Source: Chlorogloeopsis sp. ULAP01 (GTDB lineage Bacteria > Cyanobacteriota > Cyanobacteriia > Cyanobacteriales > Nostocaceae). From it: DNA of 64,000 nucleotides. Made by a program: the position numbers and the translations under genes. The first letter of the stretch is position 1, and each line of letters begins with the position of its first letter. The stretch covers positions 62,001 to 126,000 of the forward strand of contig NZ_JAUDRH010000003.1 of the NCBI RefSeq assembly GCF_030381805.1, read 5' to 3'. Shown here in pieces: positions 45,026-54,168 of the stretch. The notes beneath the pieces were generated by a model, which did not search any database, was not told the DNA's origin, and saw nothing but the letters and a program-made list of their open reading frames with translations.

Positions 45026-45718
45026 ATGAAAATTTTGCTAGTTGACGATGAAACTGAACTTACCGATCCTTTGAGTCGGGTGTTAACTCGTGAGGGATAC
45101 AGTGTAGATGCTGCCTACGATGGAATAAATGGCCGCAAATTAGCACAAACAGGCAATTACGACTTACTAATTTTAGACTGGATGTTGCCTGGTAATACGG
45201 GATTGGAGATTTGTCAGGAATTGCGTCGCCAAGGTGTTGCAACTCCTGTACTGTTTCTTACTGCTAAAGATACGCTTGACGATCGCGTAGAAGGCTTAGA
45301 TGCGGGTGCAGATGACTATCTGGTTAAACCTTTTGAACTGCGGGAGTTACTAGCAAGAGTCAGGGCTTTGTTGCGGCGTTCTAGTTCTCAAGTGCATATC
45401 CCCCCGACAAGTCGCTTAACGGTAGCTGATTTAGAACTTGATTGTGAAAGTCAAATCGCCTATCGGCAAGGACGGGTAATTGAACTATCAGAAAAAGAAA
45501 GCCAACTGCTGCAATACTTTATGGGAAATACTGGTAAATTGCTTACTCATACTCAAATTATGCAAAATTTGTGGAAAGATGATGAGCAACCCAGTAGTAA
45601 TGTCATTGCTGCACTGGTACGCCTATTACGTCGTAAGATAGAGTTTGCAGGAGAGACACAACTGATTCACAGCGTATACGGTAAAGGATATCGCTTTGGT
45701 GCTAGTGCAGACTCTTGA
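45026..45718 (+). CDS. OmpR-type response regulator, orphan
   Basis: This 230-residue two-component regulator has a receiver domain at 1-115 with phospho-acceptor Asp51 (LILDWMLPG), Thr79 and Lys101 (YLVKPFE). A winged-helix DNA-binding domain of the OmpR/PhoB type lies at ~130-226, ending VYGKGYRF. No histidine kinase gene is adjacent. It resembles the cyanobacterial RppA group, but I would not fix the name. The gene converges with the acyltransferase gene with only ten bases between stops. The target genes are unknown. Confidence 0.9.
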   Translation: MKILLVDDETELTDPLSRVLTREGYSVDAAYDGINGRKLAQTGNYDLLILDWMLPGNTGLEICQELRRQGVATPVLFLTAKDTLDDRVEGLDAGADDYLVKPFELRELLARVRALLRRSSSQVHIPPTSRLTVADLELDCESQIAYRQGRVIELSEKESQLLQYFMGNTGKLLTHTQIMQNLWKDDEQPSSNVIAALVRLLRRKIEFAGETQLIHSVYGKGYRFGASADS

Positions 45719-45728
45719 TGAGAACTGC

Positions 45729-46778
45729 TCACGCTTTATTTTCAATATTTTTATTCAATAAATTATTAATCTGACTTTGCATATTTTCTCGCAATATTTG
45801 TGCTTTTTGAAAAGCAAATGAACGTTTATTCTTGGATTGCTGCTCACTATTTACTACTCGTTGCAGTGGTTGAATAAAATAATGCAGACGACTTCTCATT
45901 GCCCAAACACCCATTGAAGGAAAGAGAATAAAAAATGGTATCAAAGGTGATACAGGCAAAAATGGTAAATTAAATAACTGCTGTAACTTTTGGAGATTAA
46001 TTGTCCACGGATGTAAGCTTTCGTTGCCAATGCAAACAACAGGTAAAATAGGAATTTGAAAACGTTGACTTAACTGCATAAAACTGAGATCAAATTTCTC
46101 TAATTGATAACGTTTTCGCCAACCTTTACTCGGCCCTCGCAATCCTTCTGGTGCGTATAAAACAACTCTGCGCTCCTGCACTACAGCAGAAAAGTCTTCT
46201 AACTCTGCCCTCACGCCACCTAAAACTTTTGACCATCCAGGTGGTAACCACCAAATCATCCAAGCATGGTCAAATAAAGGTACACCAGCTAAAACTTTTA
46301 CTACCCATCCCCGTTCTTTATTTAATAAATAAGCCAAGCTCAGAAAATCCCACGGGAAAGACATTCCTGCATGATTCATTGCTACAATCATTGGCTCTGT
46401 AGATGGCAAGTTTTCAGTTTGTAGTAGTTCTCCACGAAAATAATATTCAACTATAGGAGCTATAATTTCTTGTCGAAAGGCTTGTTGATAGTTGGGATCA
46501 AATTCAATATTTCCCTGATGCGGTAAACGACATCCAAGACGTAACCAACGAATCAATAGTGCTAGATAAAAACCACCAGGAATCAAAAATAATATATATT
46601 CAAACCAATTCCAGCCATCTGGATCTAAATGGTAATGTTGCCAGTGGCGATTGAATAAAATGAGCCAACCCGGAGGATACCACAGACAAAACCAATCAAA
46701 CCAGTTAAATTTATAACCTTCAATAGACTTCCTTTCAATTGGATTGCTGAGTAAGTTATCTTGATTTTGATTAATCAC
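45729..46778 (-). CDS. Lysophospholipid/glycerol acyltransferase
   Basis: This 349-residue protein is of the PlsC-like acyltransferase superfamily. The catalytic motif is the variant NHAGMSFPWD (His and Asp eight residues apart instead of five), and APEGLRGPSKGW gives the glycerol-phosphate-binding block. Two hydrophobic segments near the N-terminus (~30-50 and ~65-85) suggest membrane association. The start appears to be GTG at 46778 because no other in-frame ATG precedes the conserved region, and no RBS is visible. It probably acylates a glycerolipid or related acceptor. The substrate is unknown. Confidence 0.8.
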   Translation of the reverse strand: MINQNQDNLLSNPIERKSIEGYKFNWFDWFCLWYPPGWLILFNRHWQHYHLDPDGWNWFEYILFLIPGGFYLALLIRWLRLGCRLPHQGNIEFDPNYQQAFRQEIIAPIVEYYFRGELLQTENLPSTEPMIVAMNHAGMSFPWDFLSLAYLLNKERGWVVKVLAGVPLFDHAWMIWWLPPGWSKVLGGVRAELEDFSAVVQERRVVLYAPEGLRGPSKGWRKRYQLEKFDLSFMQLSQRFQIPILPVVCIGNESLHPWTINLQKLQQLFNLPFLPVSPLIPFFILFPSMGVWAMRSRLHYFIQPLQRVVNSEQQSKNKRSFAFQKAQILRENMQSQINNLLNKNIENKA

Positions 46779-47006
46779 AACAAATCAGCATATTAAATAG
46801 ACAGCAGAAGATAAAATATAATAACTTACTATCTTAATAATTTCTATCTTGCCTTAGACATAAAAAAGAACAGGGGACAGGGAATGGGAAACAGGTAAAG
46901 AGGAATTTTCTATGATCGTAGTGTACGCAGTTTATGAAGGCTACTTACCAAAAGTTTGCTCAGGAATGGCTAATAGCCAATGACTATTAGCCACTAAATT
47001 TTTTGT

Positions 47007-48413
47007 TTATGAATTAAATTCTAGATTTGTTTGCTCAATCCAAGTGCCGTGAAACCCATAAGGAACTCGTTGGGGAAGGATGATACGAGCGACAGGTTCA
47101 GCCATAATTTCCTTAGCATTTAATATAAGCAGTTCAGAAATTTTTGCTACTTCATCGTAAATAAAGGTAAGCAACCAACCGTCATCTTCATCTCTCTGGG
47201 AGATATGGGGAGTATGAGGTACAAACACCCCCTCGCCCCCATAACGCCCTTGCCCTAATTTGTGAATTTGAGAGCTATTACTAACAAAATCATACTTAAT
47301 TAAGCCGTCGAACAAAGGTACGGAATTAGGTGTCATGCGGGAAGTGTAACCGTATCTAGTCTTGCGCCCCAAGTATTGCTCGTTCACCCGTGGAAATTCT
47401 GAGGGGATATTATCTAAGGGTTCTTCAATTACCGCACCCGTTTTGAGATTGAATCTCCACTTATGCAAAAAGGCTAGATCGCTGTGAGTATCTTGCGCTC
47501 TGCCTGCAAGACCAAGCATAGTAGTACTTGGCATTCGACAGGCAATGAGTATTACTTCATCTCCATCCTCGTAGGCATTGAGGGTATGAGCAACATAACA
47601 CGCAGGTGCTTCAAACCAGCGGATACTGCTATTATCACCGTGACGTGGCAGAATACCAAAACGACTGGGAATGTCTTTTTCAAACAGTAAAGGTGGTTTT
47701 CCCTGTTGGGCGCGTTCCAAACGGAATGTTAGGGGCAAGTTCATAAATATTGTGTAGTGGGCGGTGATAGCAAAATCGTGCATCATCACTCCTACTGGTA
47801 AGTCTATTGGCACTGTTCGCAACAGCTTGCCCTCTGGTGAGACAACGCTATATTGCAGGTAAGGCAAATCTACCCAAGAGTAGCCAAAAAACATCATCTC
47901 GCCAGTGGCAAAATCAACTTTGGGATGAGCCGTGAAAGCACCTTTCAAGTCACCGCCATAAGTATAGGGACTGACTGTTTTTAACTCAGGTACTTCGATT
48001 TGATAAGGTTCTCCCCCTTCCCAAAGAGCTAACAAGCGATCGCCATGCCAGACAACAGCTGTATTGGCAGTATTAACCGGAGGAGAAGGATTTTCTTGTT
48101 GAGGTGGCGCTAAAAAACCTGAATGAATTGCACGCCCAGCCTCTTTTTCCATTTTCCATCCCTGGGTTTGTACATAGCGGTTGCGATAGTTGGCTTTACC
48201 ATTACTAATCTCAACACCGTGTAGCATCCCATGTCCATCAAACCAGTGATACCAAGCTTGAGACGGAAAGAGGGGATTAGGGCCGTTACGAATCAACATT
48301 CCGTTAAGATCAGGAGGTATTTCCCCAATGACTTGGAGATGATCTACTGTTAATTCCTGATCTACTGGAGCAAAGTTTCCCTCTAAATAAGGATTTCCTG
48401 CTACTACCACCAT
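47007..48413 (-). CDS. Carotenoid cleavage oxygenase
   Basis: This 468-residue protein is of the RPE65/apocarotenoid oxygenase family, a seven-bladed propeller with iron held by four His. Candidate ligands lie in AFTAHPKVD, MMHDFAIT, PACYVAHTLNAYEDG and PYGFHGTWI. The start at ATG 48413 has GAAGG about 11 bases upstream; a GTG four codons earlier is possible. It cleaves carotenoids or apocarotenoids to aldehydes such as retinal. It follows scyC on the same strand after 180 bases with a hairpin repeat, so it may or may not share the scytonemin-type transcript. Confidence 0.9.
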   Translation of the reverse strand: MVVVAGNPYLEGNFAPVDQELTVDHLQVIGEIPPDLNGMLIRNGPNPLFPSQAWYHWFDGHGMLHGVEISNGKANYRNRYVQTQGWKMEKEAGRAIHSGFLAPPQQENPSPPVNTANTAVVWHGDRLLALWEGGEPYQIEVPELKTVSPYTYGGDLKGAFTAHPKVDFATGEMMFFGYSWVDLPYLQYSVVSPEGKLLRTVPIDLPVGVMMHDFAITAHYTIFMNLPLTFRLERAQQGKPPLLFEKDIPSRFGILPRHGDNSSIRWFEAPACYVAHTLNAYEDGDEVILIACRMPSTTMLGLAGRAQDTHSDLAFLHKWRFNLKTGAVIEEPLDNIPSEFPRVNEQYLGRKTRYGYTSRMTPNSVPLFDGLIKYDFVSNSSQIHKLGQGRYGGEGVFVPHTPHISQRDEDDGWLLTFIYDEVAKISELLILNAKEIMAEPVARIILPQRVPYGFHGTWIEQTNLEFNS

Positions 48414-48463
48414 AAACTGATGCACCTTCTATTTTCTTAGTTTTGTCTTTTCACGTCTTGTTC

Positions 48464-48485
48464 GCCAAGAAATAAATTTCTTGGC
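48464..48485. repeat. Perfect hairpin repeat between scyC and the carotenoid oxygenase gene
   Basis: GCCAAGAAAT and ATTTCTTGGC are perfect ten-base arms around AA. The flanking text (TTCAAGCTAAAGTCAG...) continues a repeat type I recall from other Nostocales intergenic regions. It could stop or weaken read-through from scyC. Confidence 0.6.
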
Positions 48486-48592
48486 TTCAAGCTAAAGTCA
48501 GTTTTAATTGACTAGGTAAGATTTTCAGTCTGTTTTAACGGACTTAAGCTAGTAAGAGAGGAACTTCAGTACCAGGCGTTTTAGGGGCTGTC

Positions 48593-49543
48593 TCAAGCAA
48601 CTGTTGGAATATAGCTTATACCACGAGCAAAGGTTTCAAAATTGCCAGCTTTTGCTTCAAGTAATCGTTTGATGTTCATGTTTTCAGCCCCGTAATCCTC
48701 TATTTGGAGTTTGCCGTGGCGATTAGCTTTGCCAAGCTGCCAGAACGCAATTCGGTGCAGAATAAACCCACGAGCTGATAGATCGTTGAAAGCACGCGAA
48801 CAAGGGATCAGTAAAGTTGGGCTACGCTGCAAAAATTGATAATCAGGATATAAATAATCTTGTTCAATTAGGTAATAATTATTCAGAGTATGAGTTCGGA
48901 ATGTGATTTTTACTGTTTGGTTATATTCATCCAAAAAATTACCTGATTGGTGAGCAATTTCACCATGCGATCGCAGCATATGCGACCAATTTTCAATGTT
49001 CCTTATATCTGCTAAATATTCAAGTGCTAATTCAATAGGAGCATCAATATAAATTGTGTCACTATCAACAGTATATTGCCCTTGGGCTGCTTCTTTAATA
49101 CCTTGATTGCGCTCCAAACTAGCTTTGAGAGAGCGGCTTTCACACATATGTACTGTTCTAATTCCTTCCATAATCATAGGAGTCCGTCGCTTTGGATCTA
49201 CAAAGCTGATCCAATGGAAGTAAACTCCTTGTTCTTTTGATTCAGGCTCTATATAGTTTGTCGGAAAAAGAAGAACGGGATACCAGTGGAAGTAGTTATC
49301 AGGAGTAAATCCACAGTACCATTCAATACCCATAAATAGAGGGTTTTCTATTTTTTTGAGATGATAATAGAGATTATTTTGATAGCCAGCACAAGTTCCG
49401 ATCCAAGTATTATCATCTACTTTCTCTAACATTCGACAATTAATTGTCCACTCGTCTAAAGTTTCCAATCGACACAAGAATTTAAAAGCCGTTTCTGGTG
49501 AGGTTGCGATATAAGCAGACGTAGCAAACGTATTACTTTCCAT
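48593..49543 (-). CDS. scyC: Scytonemin-type biosynthesis protein ScyC (tandem SRPBCC)
   Basis: This 316-residue protein has two START/Bet-v1-like (SRPBCC) domains, seen from the repeated opening TSAYIATSPETAFKFLCRL and DTIYIDAPIELALEYLADI. Each has a Trp-containing follow-up (DEWTINC and ENWSHML). In scytonemin biosynthesis ScyC acts after ScyA to cyclise and decarboxylate the indole-3-pyruvate/p-hydroxyphenylpyruvate adduct to the tricyclic monomer precursor. It lies 31 bases after scyB in the scyA-scyB-scyC order known from Nostoc punctiforme, and that order is the main support for the name. Confidence 0.85.
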   Translation of the reverse strand: MESNTFATSAYIATSPETAFKFLCRLETLDEWTINCRMLEKVDDNTWIGTCAGYQNNLYYHLKKIENPLFMGIEWYCGFTPDNYFHWYPVLLFPTNYIEPESKEQGVYFHWISFVDPKRRTPMIMEGIRTVHMCESRSLKASLERNQGIKEAAQGQYTVDSDTIYIDAPIELALEYLADIRNIENWSHMLRSHGEIAHQSGNFLDEYNQTVKITFRTHTLNNYYLIEQDYLYPDYQFLQRSPTLLIPCSRAFNDLSARGFILHRIAFWQLGKANRHGKLQIEDYGAENMNIKRLLEAKAGNFETFARGISYIPTVA

Positions 49544-49574
49544 TGGTTAATATCTTTCAGTTCTGATGGTTGAA

Positions 49575-50642
49575 TTAAGCTATCAATAAATGTTTCTGTT
49601 TTTTCTGTTGTTTTTGCTTTTTAATGCGTTCTTCTCCTAATAATTTAGATGCTGCATATGTGGTAATTTCTTCACGCTCTGCTTTATCAAAAATCTCCAA
49701 AACAGTATCGTAAATTTTACGAACGTGGCTTAAGGCTTTCTCGTCATCATTACCTATCATTTCGTTATAGACATTAATTAATCCACCAGAATTAATTACA
49801 TAATCTGGGCAATAAAGAATTTTTCTCGATTTAATAAGCTGACTGTGTAACTCTTCATTTTCTAGCTGATTGTTGGCAGCACCAGCAATAATAGAAGCTC
49901 TAATTTGGAGAATGGTTGAACTATTTAGAATTCCACCTAAGGCACAAGGAGAAAAAACATCAACATCCCAAGCATGAATATCTTGATGTTCTATAATTGT
50001 CGCCTCATAAAGGTCTGCCATTTCTTCAGCTTTGTCTCGAATTAAATCACTGACAAAAAGTTTTGCACCATTTGCATAAAGAATTTTGCAAAGATTCTTG
50101 CCAACATTTCCTACTCCTTGAATTGCTACTTTTAGTCCATCAAGATTTTTTCTTTGCCAATGAAACTCTACTGCCGCTTTGATTGCTAATACAACACCGA
50201 TCGCTGTTGCTAATGTTGCTCCTCCTCCTAATTCCTTCACTCCCACCACATAATTAGTCTCTTTGTTGATTATCCGCACATCTTCAGGTGACAAATTTAC
50301 ATCTTGACCTGTAACAAAGCGCCCATTCAAACTTTCGACAAACCGTCCATAAGATTTGAGCAAAGCATCGGTTTTATCTTCTGGATTAGCAATAATAACT
50401 GCTTTTGCACCCCCCACAGGAATATTGGCACAAGCTGCTTTGTATGTCATCCCGCGACTTAGGCGCAGAACATCTCGCAAAGCATCTTCCTCACTGTTAT
50501 AAGGGAAAAGACGAGTAGCGCCCATAGCTAATCCCAAACTCGTATCATGAAGGGCAATAATTGCTCTAAGATTTGTTTCGCGATCGTGACAAAAGAGAAT
50601 CTGCTCGTGATTGGTTGCTCTCAAACTTTCAAAAACTCTCAT
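49575..50642 (-). CDS. scyB: Leucine-dehydrogenase-like amino acid dehydrogenase ScyB
   Basis: This 355-residue protein is of the Glu/Leu/Phe/Val dehydrogenase family. I start at ATG 50642 with GGAG five bases upstream; the longer frame to 50879 is repeat DNA. Family residues are GMTYKAACANIPVGGAKA (catalytic Lys in the first half), TGQDVNLSPED and the NAD-binding loop GVGNVGKNLC. ScyB oxidatively deaminates tryptophan to indole-3-pyruvate in scytonemin synthesis. The C-terminus ends in a run of Lys/Gln (KKQKQQKKQK), which is unusual. It sits between scyA and scyC. The amino acid specificity is inferred from context. Confidence 0.88.
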   Translation of the reverse strand: MRVFESLRATNHEQILFCHDRETNLRAIIALHDTSLGLAMGATRLFPYNSEEDALRDVLRLSRGMTYKAACANIPVGGAKAVIIANPEDKTDALLKSYGRFVESLNGRFVTGQDVNLSPEDVRIINKETNYVVGVKELGGGATLATAIGVVLAIKAAVEFHWQRKNLDGLKVAIQGVGNVGKNLCKILYANGAKLFVSDLIRDKAEEMADLYEATIIEHQDIHAWDVDVFSPCALGGILNSSTILQIRASIIAGAANNQLENEELHSQLIKSRKILYCPDYVINSGGLINVYNEMIGNDDEKALSHVRKIYDTVLEIFDKAEREEITTYAASKLLGEERIKKQKQQKKQKHLLIA

Positions 50643-50940
50643 AGCTTCTCCATTGATTACGGGGATTGGTGATTGGGGATTGGTTACTGGGGATCGGGGA
50701 TTGGGTACTGGGAAGAAGAGGACACGGATACAAGGAGTTGAGTAAGTGATAAGAGTCAATTCTTCCCCATCCTCCCTATCTCCCTCATCTCTTACTCCCC
50801 CACTCCTCTTTCCTTCTGCCTCTTTGAAGCTTTGAGCCTCCTTGTGGAGGAGCAACGCTTTCGGAGGAAACCTCCACACCCTTACGGGAAGTCGCTCCGC
50901 GCCTACAAACTTCTCTCTGCCCTCTGCCTTCTGCCAATGG
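50643..50940. other. Repeat-rich spacer between scyA and scyB
   Basis: 298 bases of CTCCCCATCTCCC-like low-complexity sequence and GC-rich small repeats, with GCCCTCTGCCTTCTGCC at the end. No gene. It separates scyB from scyA more than expected for a tight operon. Confidence 0.6.
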
Positions 50941-52776
50941 TTACTGTATCAAGGGGAATGAAAAGTGTTTGTTAGGACTATTTACAACTCCTTGTGCAAG
51001 TAAACCTTGATTACGTCCACGAGATGGTGCTTGCCGAGTTGGATCTATAGTTACATCAACAACAAACGGGATAGATGTTGCTAAGGCTTTCTCCAACGCC
51101 ATCCGAATGTCAGATTCCTTTTCGACGCGAATACCATCAGCTCCCATGCCGCGAGCAATCATCACAAAATCTGTTTGGGGAATAGTTGCATCTGCACCCT
51201 CAAGTTCTAGCATTGCCATTCCCTGAGCACACATATTGTAGCGTGCATCATTGAGGACAATCCAGACGGCAGGAATTTTGTATTTCACGGCAGTGCTGAT
51301 TTCATTATTCATCAACATTGCCCCATCCCCAACAATGGCGATCGCTTTTCCATTTCTAGCTTTAGCAGCACCAACAACACCCGTCACTGCATGTCCCATC
51401 GCTCCTACTCTAGTGCTGACTCGATAACGGTTGGGTTGAGTAAATCGCAGCAAGTGGGTTGCCCAAGTAAATGAATTACCTGATTCTGCCATGACGATCG
51501 CATCGCTGTTGTTGATAAACACCTGCTGAATTTCTTGCATCAAGATTTCAGGGCGCACTAGTTCACCGATGCTCGGTTGAATAGTCTGACGTTCAGGATG
51601 AGGTAATACACTTATCTTTGATTGTTGAGATTTCTCTGGCAAGTATTGCAGCAGTGACTGCACAAAAGTTCTGACATCAGACACGACAGAAAAAGTTGGC
51701 ACGGATGGATAGGCAATCCCTATGACATCTGGATCGACATCAACGTGAATAAATCCTGCCTGAGGAATCATTTGCCTACTCCAGAAAGAAGTGGCTTCTC
51801 CAAGGCGAGTTCCCAAAACTAAGATGTGTGACGGAGATTGCTTCTGCATATAAGTAAATACAGAACTATGCCCCCCTAAACCTGTAACACCCACAAACTG
51901 AGGATGTTCTTCAGGAAAAATACCTTTGCCACGAGGCGAACATATCACTGCGACTCCTGTTCTTTCCGCAAGCTGGCGGATCTCTTTGGCAGCGCCTCTT
52001 GCACCGAAACCAACCCAGATGACAAAGTTACCTTCAGATAGCAAATCTATGCATTTGCTAATTGTTTTTTTGCTAGGGATAGGCAGCCATAAAGACAAAT
52101 CTGGTTGAGGTAAAGATTGATTTACCAAACTTGATTGAATATCTGTAGGAATACTTAAATGAGCAACGAAGCCATTTGGTTTTGTTAAGCCAAGGGCAAT
52201 GCTACGAGCAGTTTGTGGCAGTTGTTCGGCGCACTCTAGAGTAGTTGCGTAATGGAACAACGCCCCTGATTTCAAAATTCCCCCATTAAGTATTGTCTGC
52301 TCGTTAGTTTCTTGGATGGCACACCTGCCGCGCTGTGACGCCGAACTCGAAGCAGATAGCAAAATTACTTTGGCTGCTTCGCCACGGGCTGTCATTATAC
52401 CAGTTAAGGCGTTGGTTATACCCGGCCCTGTTGTGGTGAAGACAACTACAGGGCGATCGCTAGCTAAAGATGCTTCAACTGCTGCAAAGGCTGCTCCAGC
52501 TTCGTGGCGAAAGTGAAGAACTTGGATCTGACTATTTGATAGCGAACCCCAAAGCTTTGCCATTGCTCCGCCAGAAACACCAAAGGCGTATTTGACTCCC
52601 AAATCTTCTAAAAGCTTGACAATTGCCTCAGCAACTGAGAGCGATGGAGATAGCTGGATGTCTGCGTTCATGTGATTATTTAGGCGATCGTCCTTGAAAT
52701 TCGCTAACTCTACTGTCAGTGTGTGACAAGAATGTGCTTGTACAACCAAGTTTGATGAATTGCTATTTTCACTCAT
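50941..52776 (-). CDS. scyA: Thiamine-diphosphate enzyme ScyA (acetolactate synthase-like)
   Basis: This 611-residue ThDP-dependent enzyme has the acetolactate-synthase fold. Catalytic Glu92 lies in LHFRHEAGAAFAAVEA, a central Rossmann-like domain spans ~230-380, and the ThDP/Mg motif GDGAMLMNN is at 483-491. ScyA joins indole-3-pyruvate and p-hydroxyphenylpyruvate, forming the carbon skeleton of the UV-screening pigment scytonemin. A second in-frame ATG at codon 36 could be the true start, since the first 40 residues are poorly structured. The gene begins 24 bases after the stop of the heme-oxygenase-like gene, so the two are probably co-transcribed. Without scyB and scyC next to it I would only have called it acetolactate-synthase-like. 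Confidence 0.88.
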   Translation of the reverse strand: MSENSNSSNLVVQAHSCHTLTVELANFKDDRLNNHMNADIQLSPSLSVAEAIVKLLEDLGVKYAFGVSGGAMAKLWGSLSNSQIQVLHFRHEAGAAFAAVEASLASDRPVVVFTTTGPGITNALTGIMTARGEAAKVILLSASSSASQRGRCAIQETNEQTILNGGILKSGALFHYATTLECAEQLPQTARSIALGLTKPNGFVAHLSIPTDIQSSLVNQSLPQPDLSLWLPIPSKKTISKCIDLLSEGNFVIWVGFGARGAAKEIRQLAERTGVAVICSPRGKGIFPEEHPQFVGVTGLGGHSSVFTYMQKQSPSHILVLGTRLGEATSFWSRQMIPQAGFIHVDVDPDVIGIAYPSVPTFSVVSDVRTFVQSLLQYLPEKSQQSKISVLPHPERQTIQPSIGELVRPEILMQEIQQVFINNSDAIVMAESGNSFTWATHLLRFTQPNRYRVSTRVGAMGHAVTGVVGAAKARNGKAIAIVGDGAMLMNNEISTAVKYKIPAVWIVLNDARYNMCAQGMAMLELEGADATIPQTDFVMIARGMGADGIRVEKESDIRMALEKALATSIPFVVDVTIDPTRQAPSRGRNQGLLAQGVVNSPNKHFSFPLIQ

Positions 52777-52800
52777 TTTCTTTTTCAGGCAAATCTATTC

Positions 52801-53643
52801 TTAATTGAAAGCTCTTGCAAGAATACCCATGTACAATGAGTGAACAACATTAATATTTTCGTTGATTACACTCACAATTTCATCACTATCAACAAAAAAG
52901 TTAAGTAGCTCAATATCATGTCCAGCATGACTTAAATCGATAACATAGTGATTGTATAAAAATGTTTGGGCATCTCTAGCGATTCCTACTTCACTTAAAA
53001 GCTTAAGTTGATAAGCAATATGTTTGGCAAACAAAAATTCCATATAGGATGAGTATCCTAAGAATCCAAGAAAATTACTTTGAGTTAATAACTGTGATTG
53101 TGAAAAAATTAAGTTTTTAGATTCATCAAAAATATCAGTAATTGAATTAAAATTTTGAACTCCCAATTGCTGTAAATCTCTTAAAGCTAAAATTTCATGC
53201 CCTATCTCTTCATCTGATTCGGACTCCATCGCCCGGAAAAATTTACTTCCTTCTTTAAGTTTATCTTCAGCTAATGATTGGATATATACGCCTATACGCT
53301 CATGAAATATCACTTGAAACTCAGGGGTATGGCTACTACAGTACCAAGCTTGGATTAGATAATGAATGTAACCATCGCGGCTGATTTTGCCTTGTTTCTT
53401 TCTTTCCGATAAGAGTTCATCGATTTCTTGCATTTTTAGAATCATGCAATTTATAACTCTCTGAGCTAAAGGAGTAACTTGGTTTTGTTCAGCCTCCATT
53501 AGTTTAGCTTTTTGCTTAACTAGCACCTCCAAGGAAATTTTATTGATTTTTTTACTTTGTAAAGCTAGTTTATTTACTACTTCTTCATTGGTTGAGTTGA
53601 TTGCACGAGAAATATCTAACAATTCCAATTTTTTTGAACTCAT
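52801..53643 (-). CDS. Heme-oxygenase-like, putative diiron protein upstream of scyA
   Basis: This 280-residue all-helical protein (ATG at 53643; the TTG 13 codons earlier is less likely) has spaced acid/His motifs expected of the heme-oxygenase-like diiron/TenA superfamily. The candidates are Glu145, Glu146 and His149 in SDEEIGHEIL, and His232, Asp236, His239 and His242 in NHYVIDLSHAGHDIELL. Earlier candidates include His94 and His105. Such enzymes use O2 for oxidations, N-oxygenation or C-C cleavage. It is first in the scyABC transcript, so an oxidative step on the pigment pathway is an attractive idea. I do not recall this gene from the standard scytonemin cluster. The fold call is moderate and the function is inferred. 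Confidence 0.6.
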   Translation of the reverse strand: MSSKKLELLDISRAINSTNEEVVNKLALQSKKINKISLEVLVKQKAKLMEAEQNQVTPLAQRVINCMILKMQEIDELLSERKKQGKISRDGYIHYLIQAWYCSSHTPEFQVIFHERIGVYIQSLAEDKLKEGSKFFRAMESESDEEIGHEILALRDLQQLGVQNFNSITDIFDESKNLIFSQSQLLTQSNFLGFLGYSSYMEFLFAKHIAYQLKLLSEVGIARDAQTFLYNHYVIDLSHAGHDIELLNFFVDSDEIVSVINENINVVHSLYMGILARAFN

Positions 53644-54168
53644 TTTTGTATACTCATAGTTGTATTGATTGCAAGTAAACAACTAGGATTGTCGCTAGCT
53701 TGCAGCGAAACAAAAAATCTTATCTAGCGTGTCCTAATCTCTATGCTTGTTTTTTCATAGCCACAAACAAGGGTTGTAGTTTCTCTATCGAATAATGGCT
53801 TTTATACTGTCAATTAAACAACCTTGAGTTTACGTAACTTGAACTATGAAAATTCACTGTTTGTGCGTATATATACTGTTCATTTTAATGTAATGAAATG
53901 TATTTTTAAAATAGTAAATACGCTATATATGAGAAGCAGCACAAAGGAAATGATTAACTTTCACCTCTTTTTTTTGATGTCTGCTTTGATACATTTTTAA
54001 ATAACTGGTAAAAAAATAGTGATTTTTCTGTTAACTGCTGCCATTTTTTGTGAAATAGTATAAAGAGGATTTGTGGGCTGCTGCCTCCAGGCTATTCAGA
54101 CTGGTGCCAGATTTTAGGACATCAAGTTTTCTTAAAGCCAGTTACATTTTCCGAAACGAACCTGACAA
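53644..54168. other. Divergent promoter region, scy operon and ABC exporter
   Basis: About 525 bases between divergent genes. It must contain the promoter of the scytonemin-type operon, which in other strains responds to UV-A, and that of the ABC genes. I saw no clear palindrome or repeat. Confidence 0.5.

Noticed and set aside
50643..50879. 79-residue N-terminal extension of ScyB
   Set aside because: It is translated low-complexity repeat DNA; ATG 50642 has GGAG at good spacing and gives normal length.
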